The translations under genes and the position numbers were made by a program. Below are positions 43,701 through 54,600 of a stretch of DNA of 64,000 bases, piece after piece. Position 1 is the first letter of the stretch, and every line of letters begins with the position of its first letter. A model generated the notes under the pieces. The model saw only the letters and a program-made list of their open reading frames with translations, did no database searches and was not told the origin of the DNA. Origin of the DNA: Hexactinellida sp. DTS-2022 (Eukaryota; Porifera; Hexactinellida); contig JAPNXP010000012.1 of NCBI GenBank assembly GCA_028753945.1, positions 4,982,501 to 5,046,500 on the forward strand, given 5' to 3'.

Positions 43701-45453
43701 CTCCGTGCGTGTGCTGGGCCAGGTCAGCTGTCTGCCCCTCCCCAGTCTGGCCAGCCACACCGGACAGCTCAAGACGCACCTCCTCGCCTATCTGAAGACA
43801 CACGGCCCCCATAGAGACCCGGACAGCCCCGGGACCGAGATGGTGAGCACCTGCTTCAGGGTCCTCACCGGTCTGCTGAGTCAGCCCCGCGTGGCGCTCT
43901 CAAGAGGGGAGGCGGCGCCGCTGCTGGTCTCTCTGGAGCAGGCCATCCTGCTGCCCTCCCGCCAGAGCCCCGCCTTCTCCCTGCTTCGGGCCCTCATCCG
44001 CCGCGGGGCGGGGGGCCGGCTCCTGCGTCAGCTGATGCAGGAGGTGGCCCGACTGTGCGTGCAGGAGGAGAGCGAGCTGGTGAGACGCGAGGCGCGCCGC
44101 TCCCTGATGCTCTACCTGACCGGGACACCCATCACGAGGAAGAGAATGAAGCAGTGTCTCGACTATATCCTCAGCAACCTGGAGTACCAAATGGAATGTG
44201 GGAGGCAGTCCGCAGCTAGACTGACCACTCTCGTTCTACAGAAGTTTCCTCGCGAAATTCTTAACGACCTGGCAGAGTATTTCTACCTTCCCATAGCGCT
44301 AGCTCTCGCGAACGAGGAATCGCGAGACACAAAGCGACTGTACGAACTCTCCTTGAAGTCTCTCTTCTCTAAGGTGGACTCGAGTCGGATGGATAACATA
44401 TACGCCATGGGGTGGGGGTGGATATGTGGGGACAACAAACAGCTGGTGTATATGGGCGTGTGCTCTCTGCTGGTGCTGCTGGAGAGCGGGGCGGGTCCCG
44501 TCAGTAAGAAGTCAGAGGCAATTCGCAAACAGCTGATTTCTATCCTCACTCGTCACAGAGACTCGCACAAGCTAACACTGGCTTGTGTGGAGTGTCTGCT
44601 TAAGATGGTGAAGAAGAACGGACTGGCTGCTGTCTGCAGGGAAGACAGGGGCGCTGTGTGTGCAGTATTGGAACCCTGCGTGTCTCTTGTAAACTCAGAG
44701 AGTGAGGAGATACGCGTTGTAACGGCTAAACTATTCGGGATTATATTCTCACAAACGAAACAGACAAAGCTCTCTGCTAAAGAGGTTTCTGGTATAATCC
44801 TATTCACAGACAACACTCAATTGGTTACTGCTGCTCAGACATTTGTGGATCGCATAAACTCGCCAGAGCTCTGCGAGGAGGAGACAGCACAGGTTGTCAA
44901 GAATCTTATATTCCTATTCACGCGCATGCTGACTGAAGGCAAGCTGAGCGCTCTAAAGTACCTCCTAAGACAGTTGGTTAAGAAGGCCACTCTGGAATCA
45001 GTCCTCTCCCCCACTCAGGTCGCGAAGAGGAGGTGCACCTTCCAGCTGCTCGCGGCAATGGCTGTAACCATGGATACCCAGGCGCTAGCCAACAGCGCCA
45101 GCAAGTTCATAAAGCCACTCTTCTACGAAGTGAGTCGCCAGGACCCGAGATCTGGGCGCGCCGTGTCCCACAAACAGGAGGAACTGAAGGCCCTGGCTCA
45201 GGAAGGGCTGGATCTAATCAGGAGCAAGGTCGGTATAGAGGTGTATAACCGGGAGGTGCTCTCTCTGCAGAGGAGGGCGGGGCAGGTGCGGGTGTATAGG
45301 AGGGCACAGCGCTCTCAGATGGCTACAACAGACCCTGTCAAGTACGCGAATATGAAGATAAGGAAACACACACGGCAGTCATTAGCGAGGAAGAGGAAAA
45401 TCTCCATCAAGACCATTGGTAGGAAATTCAATAAAACTAGAGAAGCGAATTAG
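37747..45453 (+). CDS. UTP20: U3 snoRNP component UTP20 (HEAT-repeat), three exons
   Basis: Exons 37747-38412, 38464-39954 and 40003-45453 keep frame and give about 2535 aa, within the UTP20 range of roughly 2500-2800. Introns are only 51 and 48 bp (GTGCGC and GTAAGC donors). The N-terminus has YKRKDRRVKFESFTDRI. The rest is alpha-helical HEAT/ARM repeats including FAAESLSFLLRRS, the conserved FNCIHFLFSLEEVN and VNSESEEIRVVTAKLFGIIF. A very basic tail (KHTRQSLARKRKISIKTIGR) is typical. UTP20 acts in the nucleolar small-subunit processome, stabilising the 40S precursor during early pre-rRNA cleavage. The last exon is 5.4 kb and GC-rich, so introns remain only near the 5' end. Confidence 0.95.
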
Positions 45454-46650
45454 CAATTGTAGAATTCTTATTTTGTAGATTATGTTTAATTAAACATTAA
45501 ACGATGAGAAGAATCAATTGCTATACTATTTTATGGGACAAGTAACCTACCTTAAGATACAAAAATATTGCATTTAAAATACAAAAAATATTGCATTTAA
45601 AATACAAAATTTTTTGCAATTAAAATACAAAAAAAATTGCAATTAAAATATCACTTAATTCAATGTAACTTCTGACAATAAAAAGAGATAAAATGTTTTG
45701 TACAAGTTGACAGTTCTAGATAACAATAGAATAATGTGTCCCATTCATTCAGACATGCTCTCTGTATAGTACATAGGTAACTGTCTCTATAGACATGGCC
45801 TCAGTTCAATTTGATTAAAAAAATGTGATTAAAGATAACAATATAGCCAATTATAACAACTAGTCGTCAATGTCAACTATTGAACCACTTTCAACAGAAA
45901 TAACAGAAATATTGTAGTATAAGTGTAAATGGAGATAAAGAGAGTATCAATAACGATTTAAATACTTTACTAATTCAATGGAAAGTTAAAATGTAAACTC
46001 ACCATTTCCAAATGAGCGCCTGAAAGCAAGACTGTTCCAAGCTATTTTCCTCAGTGAAATAATTCCTGATGTCTTGAGTAGTTGGGACATAATACAAATA
46101 GCTAATTAATAATTAATTACATAATTATATAGGTTGCTTCTCGTATGTTCAGTAACCATATGAAATAATAAATGAATGGATTGAATTTGAGCGGCAAAAG
46201 TATATTCGTCTCAGGATTTTGAAGATAAATTTAAGTTACATAATATTAGTCCATGGTGTGCTACAGTAATTGGGGTTGTTCAAACGTTACGTTACGAAAA
46301 ATACCAGGATAATTAGACACACCCTCCCTATGACTCGCATTTTGACTTCCTTGTAATACAAAAAGGTATGGTTTGTCACACATTGGTTCACATCCCCTCC
46401 TCTTGGATGCATTACGTTTGAACGACCGCTTAAATTCTAACTGGTGATAATTCAGAAGAAGTTGGCTGATAATTTGTATCGCAATATGGCATTAACTAGG
46501 CTCCCTGAGATAGCGAATTATCCTAAATCACCAAGCTACTAGACCTGCCCTTTAATAAAATGAATATTAACGGATATCAGAAGACTATTAACATCTGTCA
46601 ATTAGAGAAAACAATAAATTAGAACAAGTAAAATCAAGTCTATAAATCTG
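45454..46650. other. Convergent spacer between UTP20 and UBL7
   Basis: AT-rich, with a short tandem repeat at about 45557-45651. No gene is visible in the rest. Confidence 0.55.
45557..45651. repeat. Short A-rich tandem repeat
   Basis: About four imperfect copies of a unit of roughly 23 bp, each containing TTGCATTTAAAATAC or TTGCAATTAAAATAC followed by an A run. It begins about 100 bp after the UTP20 stop codon, so it may lie in the 3' UTR. Confidence 0.75.
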
Positions 46651-47616
46651 CTAGAATATGTCAGAGGTGAGCATCAGGTTTATAGCTGCCTCTATGTCTC
46701 CATTGGTGGCCTGCAGCGCTCGGAGACTCGCCGTGTCATTCGAGAATCCCATCTCTCTCAGAGTCACCAGTTTCTCACTCAGGTTCCCGGACCCCGGTCT
46801 CGGGGCTGCGGGGCCCTGGGCCGTCTGCGCCAGCGCGAGGGAGAGCATCTCCTCCGATATCAGCTGTGGAGCGGGAGGGACAGCTGGGAGCTGGGGCTGT
46901 ATCACGAGGGCGGGGCCGGGACTGAGGTCCGTGTCCATCTCCGACTCGTCCTCCCCTAGGCCGTACAGGTCCGGGATCTCCCCCAGCCGCTGCTGGTCGA
47001 TGCGGAACCTGCCGGCGCTGTCCCGCACCAGCAGACTGTTCAGGAAGGCGGCCAGCTCGGGGCGGGTCTTGAGGTACTCGGGAAGGGTGTCCGCCCGGAG
47101 GAGGCGCTCCCGGAATTGGGCGGAGTCCATCTGCGGGGCGCCCGCGGGGAGCAGCGTCAGCATGAGGTCGAAGTCGTGGATGGACAGATTAGCCGCGAAC
47201 GCCTTGAGCTGTGCTACGACAGATGGGTCCTGGAGCGCCTCGTGTAGGGTCGGGAAATCGGAAATGAACTTGTGAAGCTGTTCCTGGGATTGGAGAGACT
47301 CTAGCTTGTCTTTCGCGGCTCCAGTGACGTCACAGCACACGCGCGACTTAGGTTTGGGTAGGAGATGCAATACTGGAATAGTGTTTGGCTTTACTCCATA
47401 GTCGGAGAGGAGTTTATCTGGCTTGTTCAGTTTCCTACCTGCGTAGATGAGTTCGAGAGAACTCAAACTAACATCCATCTGTGTCTCCACAAGCTGCCTA
47501 ACTTTCCCAATAGGCAGCACAGACACATCTGAATGGGAGTGGCTGGTGGTTGGTAGGGACACCTCTGCGGTATCGAACTCGGTATTGTTCTTACCGGGGT
47601 ACTTTATTCTAAACAT
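46651..47616 (-). CDS. UBL7: Ubiquitin-like protein 7 (UBL-UBA)
   Basis: This single exon encodes 321 aa. An N-terminal ubiquitin-like domain (about 1-85) has LELIYAGRKLNKPDKLL and YGVKPNTIPVLHLL. The middle has FISDFPTLHEALQDPSVVAQ. A C-terminal UBA domain (about 280-320) reads LREMGFSNDTASLRALQATN then IEAAINLMLTSDIF. This layout and the ALQATNGDIEAA-type UBA match UBL7, an animal UBL-UBA protein likely to shuttle ubiquitinated clients to the proteasome (family inference). Human UBL7 is about 380 aa; the shorter central linker explains the difference. The start Met at 47616 is the only Met upstream of the UBL fold. Confidence 0.88.
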   Translation of the reverse strand: MFRIKYPGKNNTEFDTAEVSLPTTSHSHSDVSVLPIGKVRQLVETQMDVSLSSLELIYAGRKLNKPDKLLSDYGVKPNTIPVLHLLPKPKSRVCCDVTGAAKDKLESLQSQEQLHKFISDFPTLHEALQDPSVVAQLKAFAANLSIHDFDLMLTLLPAGAPQMDSAQFRERLLRADTLPEYLKTRPELAAFLNSLLVRDSAGRFRIDQQRLGEIPDLYGLGEDESEMDTDLSPGPALVIQPQLPAVPPAPQLISEEMLSLALAQTAQGPAAPRPGSGNLSEKLVTLREMGFSNDTASLRALQATNGDIEAAINLMLTSDIF

Positions 47617-48696
47617 TTGTGTCTTGTTTAAATCTGCTGAGCTAATGGCTAGGTAATAATACTTCTTGTAATCAAATATATTACGGTCTCTACCTTATTA
47701 TCAGTGTCATTACAAAACACCTGAAGTTTAGCTGAATATGTGTAATGGATCAAATCAGTTATAGGCAGGTTAATTAAATGTGCTCCATTGTTCAAGTATT
47801 ATACAAGAATTATGCAAGTTCTATTTTTGGAGTCTGAAATATAGTAAATATTACTCAGCGAAAGATTGAATTTCAGGAATTTACGCAATAATTACTCAGG
47901 TCGACTCGTATTGTATTAATTAGAAGCGGAGGCTTGAAAAATATAATTGTGCAATATGACGTTTAGATTACTTCATTCGAGGAGGAGCTTAAGTGTCACA
48001 CTGTAATGCTAAACCCCATAGATACAGCACTTATCTATAATATTACTGGATTATGTAGAAATTTAGTAATATATCATATGATACACGTATAATATGTCAT
48101 TGTGACATAGAAATCAATACTCTCGGGTTGTAGATTTAAACTAGATACAGAAGCAAATGTCATTATTTTGTGTGCAAACAGGATTGGCGTGGATATGTGA
48201 ACTCTTATGGGAATGGATATCAGGTTGCAGGATCTCATATCTTATCGAAAAACGAATGAAAATTTTTAGAAATCGATTTCTGATCGTGAGAATTCAAATT
48301 TTATGATCCCGGACCAATATGGGAATTCCCACAGAAATCCTGTGGGAAGGAATGGAAATTTGCACTCCCACGCAACTCTGCATAAATTAGTAATAACCAG
48401 AATTCTAATGGGGATTTAATTAAACTAAACTGTAGAATGTATTACTAGTTAATTATATTACTTTAGTAGTGGATTCGAAATCAAACCCTCCTAACCAAAA
48501 AAACAGTTTAAAATAAATTTGCTTTTATTAAAGTTTCAACAATTGTAAAAATAATAAAATTTAAGAAATTAATCTAACAAAATACTCAGTAAATATACTA
48601 AGGATATCAATAGCTTGGTGTTTTATAAAGTAGCGAGGAAGAAGGCCGGCCGATTTCCTAAAAGCGTTTGATGAATAAATCTGTCAGTTTGTTGAA
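47617..48696. other. Spacer between UBL7 and the RasGEF gene
   Basis: AT-rich. At about 48179-48385 a stretch of intermediate composition starts CAGGATTGGCGTGG and ends with the inverted relative CCCACGCAACTCTG, possibly an old hAT-like MITE, but I cannot define target duplications. Nothing else is recognised. Confidence 0.4.
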
Positions 48697-51600
48697 CTAA
48701 GATTTTTTCGCAAATTGTCGACACATCTCTTCTAGCCTGTAAATAAGTAATTAAAATATTTATTGAAATAATTACCAATTAGTTACCGTTCATTACTTAC
48801 TTTTCTTCGTTAAGTGTGTATAAACTGTGACATTGCATCTCTAAGTCAAGATCTTCTTGTAAATAATCAAAAGGGAATCTCTGTAACTTTTTGAGTTCAA
48901 CCAACTAAATACATTATTAGTGAAATGATGTGAAATTCTTAATTACTAACGCCATAGAAAAATACCAACTTCTGTTTACATGAAATAAATACTGATTATT
49001 TACTAAACACTTCTAAATAATTCTAAATATTAACTTACAACTTTGTGCATGTTCCTTATTTTTGCGAAATTAATAAGTCCATCTCCGACATACTTTTTGT
49101 TCTCATTCATGTGAGTAAAATCCTTCATGTATAAAGCTAAGTAGAAAATTTAAGAATAATGTCATAGTTGCAATTTGTTTCGGTTATCTACACAAGTGCA
49201 GGGAAAACTTACCAAAGAAAGGAACACAAGGCCGGTTGGCCTCTGCTAATAGAGTTCTCGTCTCTTGGCGGTAGTTCTTAAAGTTTCCGCTAAAGTCCAT
49301 TACACGCTTCAATTTCTCAAAAGTGCTTCTTGATTTATCGCTTATACTCTAAATGAGAACAAAGACAGGGTTAATCCTGCAATTATTGCTTTAAACAAAT
49401 CGAGAACTATACTTACGTTGAGGACTTTTGTTCTGTTAACTAATCTATTCTGTAAACCTGCTAATATGGCCATCATTGTATTGTAGTTTTTGAGGCGGTA
49501 ACAGTGCTGAAGAATTAAATAATAAAGTGTTATTTATAATATGTGCTACAAGTCACATTATTTCAAAGTTAAATTACCTTGGCTACTGAGATTACTGCTT
49601 CAACAACACCTACTCTTATTTTATTCGTTTCAGAACTAAGAATTTCGCTCATCACCCAAGTTGACTCCTAAAATAATGGACCGTAAACCTATAATCGTTT
49701 AATATTTATCAATTAACTTATGTCTCTCAAAACTTACTTGGTTCGATCTGGTGATAAAAGCATCCAAGTTTGGTGTACAGCATCCATCTAAAATAATTGC
49801 AAATAAATACTCGAGCAGGGCTCTGGTTTATTTACTTATAATATATACTCACTCTTTGGTGAGTTGTTGCCTTCCAAAATCTTAATACAGACTTCATAAA
49901 ACCCAACTTTCTTAAACAATTCCATCTGAACAACTGATAACTACAGAATAAAGGAACAGAAATAATTAAAATACGTACATTGATGCTTCAAAAGGAAGTG
50001 TAATGTAGTTTACTGAGTACTAAATAATAAAGGCAGTGTTTTCAATACTGGGCCACTATACTATAGTATAGTCGGCCAGGAAAAATATGTCTTGCAACTG
50101 TTTATTGTGTAACCCAATTCGTAATATCGAGATCATATAAGAAAGTTCATACGATTGCAAGTTTACAATGCAAGAATCCAAAGATTTCCAAGGTACGTAA
50201 AAGAGAAATGTAATATAGAAGAATTTATATGATTTAAAAGAAAGAATCATAATTGAATGTGAATAATTGAATAATAAAACTGCACTGTAATATCTAATTC
50301 AAGAGTTAATTATAGTACGTATATTAAATTTTATCGAGTATGTATAATTAATTCAAATGATTAGATCAGAAATAACAGTTTGAATAATCACATTAACTCT
50401 CACCTGTTTGGCGATTGCTTCGGGTCTGAATGAATGAGATTTGAGAAGGGTTGTACCAAGCAGTACACACGGGTTCTTGCATTGACGTTTCTCATTACTC
50501 CCTCGTTTGGAATCAAAGTAATTTTGCTAGAAGGGACAACAAATAAATATAATATTTAGATAAGTATAGGTTAGTGAAATATATTACCTGTTCAAATATT
50601 ATCTTTTCGATACGTTGTATTGAGCTAGTAACATCATTCTTCTCTTTTAATTCCGCTATGAAGTTAGTTAACATTTCACTCTACAAAGAGTAAATGCGAT
50701 CAAAACTTGTCTTTTTATTAACTTTAGTCAAGTATTCCAAGTCAACACAAATACCACAAATCAACAGGTGATACTAAGTTATAATGTCAGTACATTGGAC
50801 AATATAACACAATGATATAACTTACGAACATGAATTTAGTCCGATTCGAATTCTAACAGATGACACATGATTACTAACCATTTCTGAAGAAACATAGAAG
50901 TCCGCGTAGAAAGTATCCAGCCATTGAATAACTACATTTAGGATTCTTATCTTAGCTAGCATATGCCAAGCAATTGATTGTTCTTTGCCAGTGCTATCTT
51001 TGTTAACCTCATCATACCTTTCAAACAAAGAATAATAATTAGATAGTGAATCGATACAATGTTGATATTATTTATTGACAAACTTACTTTTTGACAAGAA
51101 TAGTTAGAAATTCTAAATTCTTGAGGAAATGTCGATGTCCCAGAATGAACTGTTGTATGAAATTGGGATCTATAAAATATAGGTTAGTTAACTTTAATTG
51201 TATTTTGTTTACATCTCAACTATATTTCCTCAAAGTATACTACAAAAACACAATTAAACCCATCTCAGTGAAGAGATGCTCGCTTATTCCAGCATCTCTC
51301 TTAAAGGCAAGTTTACGGTTGTAGACTTGTGTTACTGATTGACAAAAGACTTTGTACGAGAAGTTTGTAAAAATTATCAGTTCAATACATACACAATGTT
51401 CTTACTTATTTTGAATGCAACATAATAATCGAACTTAAAACTTGTCTAAGGAAACCAGAAAATATATAGTGCATTCAGCTAATTAGCAACAATGTAAGAT
51501 TCCACTTTGATACTTAAAATAGTTTCAACTGTCCTAGTTATTCAGTTCTTTTAAGGATTTCAAAAGAATAAATTTGTAATTATTAACCTTTAAGAAGAGG

Positions 51601-54600
51601 TGGATAATTATGCGAAGCTTTACAATTAACCACTGCATTAGTTACATAGTACTGTACCAATCAACCCTTTAAACTAAGGGACAACAAACTCCGTACCTGG
51701 AACTCTCGAGTTATCTCTCGACTGGTCCAATGTAGTGAGATTCTCGATTAGAATATCCAACGTAGCGGCGTCTATGTATTCATGATTATTTTCATTCGTT
51801 GTGATCAGCACTTCGTGTCCATCTGAGAGTAAATATAAGCATAAATCCAACTACTCGATTGCTGTATTCAAAACATACCTTTCGTAACTTTGCTTATAAT
51901 TGACTTTGGTAGTTCTTGGGCTGTAGAATCTACTTTCCGTCGTAGTGTGGCATATGGTTCTAAAATATGGAAATAATAGTTTGAACTCTGGACAGCAAAT
52001 TGTATTTTATTCTCCTGTTAATTATATCATATCCTATTTGGGTGCTTATATTTATGTAAACTTTGTTAGTAATATTATAATACAGATGTTCACAGTTCAC
52101 AGGGTAATCATAGGGTAACCTTATTTGGCGTGTCAACTGATGGATAATGAATTCATAATTTAAAAATTTCCTTAAATTTCTTGATTGCTTTTGATGCAAT
52201 TATATTCTAGAAAATCAACAAAATCTCCGATTCAAAAAAGTGAATCACATAAAAACTTTATTTAGAAGTACACAATACGTAATTAATCTTTTAGGCCCTT
52301 GGAACAGTTGGTGAGTTTTAATTGAAAGAGTGTAAGTGTATCTTCTATCAGAATTCTATCAGAAAACTGATAACTTAAAGAGTTGATTGTTTCTTAAATT
52401 GTGTGAATATTCTTTATTATGTGAACAATGAATTGAGATATTTTAGGAGCTAGAAGTCTAGACAAGTGCACTGTTACTAAACTCAATTAATTATATAACA
52501 ATTCTATTGTAAATATAGTAGAAGTTGGAATTGTCGGTTTTCTAACTATTATCATTTAAACTGTAGCAAAGGAATGTGTTAGGAAGTGATTTAAAAGAAG
52601 AAGACTAGAAACAATAGGTCGAGAAGACTGTCTCGAATTAAATTGGTAGCTATCATATCAAATTCAGGAACTAAATTAGCTTGCAAAGTTATATTTTATC
52701 ATGTGGAAGAATAATTAAGGATATAGATAATTATATAGTGACACAATCACAATTAAGATATTTAATCAGAATTGATATGAATTAACGGATATTAACTTAC
52801 TTATTGGCTTACAAGGTACTTCTCTTAGGGGTATTGTACCCGGTTTGTTGTTTATTGAAGGTGTAAAGAAAGTCTTCTCAATGTTAAGATTCTAGAAAAT
52901 TGCATTGTATAATCAACCATACTAAGACGATGTTGACTCGACATTTTCAATATGAAAAGTGTAATTGATGCAATCATGATATAAAGATTAATAATAATTT
53001 CATTAACTTTATCAAATGCAATTATTAATGCATTAATCAAATATATTTATTTTATGATATAGAAGTATATTTACCTTATCCATTCCGTCAGTCATCAAAG
53101 CTACAAAGAAAATAAATAATTAATTAGTATTACTTTCCAAATTATATTATAGCCATAAATTATGTTATCAAAATGATTCGAAATGATAACAGTTGAAGTA
53201 ATATGCTGGAAAAAGCGGTTAATGTAACATTTCTTTGGCTAATATAAAATACTTAGGGAATAAGCACATAGTTGTTTCTAATTACTTACATAGACCGTTA
53301 TCCTTCTTGATGAATTTCATTAGACAATCTCCATTTCTAGTTTGTGAATTTTTCCCCAATAGGTTGAGGACTTCTTCAATCTGCAAATAATGTATTAAGT
53401 AAATTCGTGAAATTATCTAATCCATAAAATATTGGTATAAGATTAAAAGAGTAATTTAGGATTTATACGACAAAGTGATAACTATGTCAGTGATAAAATT
53501 ACTATTATATTCATCAGATAATACACTATCTGATGGAGATAAAATTGAGATTGTAATTATGAATAACTAAAAGGAGGCCCCGGATAGTCCATAGACGTAG
53601 GAGAGATAAGTTAATATGGAGCCGAGTTATTTTAACAATCTTACTTTTCTTTGGAAGTTAATTGGTCGCAGTGAAGTTCTAAAATGTTTTGGAAAATTGC
53701 CTAAAGGAATAATTAGAATAATATATAATATTAATTCAGTAAACACAGCAAATAACTTACCAATCTTCCCATGTATCTTCTGTACCTCGATATAGAAATA
53801 CTGAAACTCATCCAAAGTACGAACAACAGAAAAACTGTGTGGAACAATTTCCTATCGAATGGATTTAGTATTATTGCAATAAATTTAAAGCAAATGTATT
53901 GAGACAATTACCTCCATATTTGATTCAATTTGAATAATATACATCTGAGTTTTGTTGGTATCTAAATCTAATGAAAACATAGAATAAATATTACTAGCAC
54001 AAAATTCTGAGAAATAATGCGAACTAAATAGGAGGGATTTGCTTTAATGGTAATTCCTGCAACTATATTTCAGGGAAATATAGTTGTAGTATGCAGATTA
54101 GTGGAATTAAATATATGGAATGTACTCAAGTCATCCTATATTAAAAGGATCATTAGAGATGATTACAAAACTGTGATGAACAAAGAAAAATTTTATTTTC
54201 ATGATTTGAAAATGTAATCATAAACTTATGCAATTCCTTAATTGATTAAGTTAACACTAAAATAGAGATGATTTATGCTCTAAATTGGTTCATCTATTAC
54301 ATTTACAAATATACACTATTTCTTAACAATCACTTAACTGCTTACAACAGGAGTGTATTAAGATATTGCGAAATGTCTTACCTGAACGACGATTCGATAC
54401 ATGATGCTTCTTCGCAGTGGTTACCTTAAACTTCACATACTCGAGTGCTAAAGAGTTGGGAGATAGTTAATTCTGTTTAAACAAGTTTCTAAATTTGAGT
54501 ACCGTACTTACCGACTGACATATCCAATGTGGACCCTCTACGGTCTCTCTTAAGAGTTCCTCTGCTGCCTGCCATTCCGCTTCCGAGAGTAATCGAAGCG

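Noticed and set aside
48179..48385. hAT-like MITE
   Set aside because: The ends are only loosely inverted and no matching target duplications were found, so it is not listed as an element.
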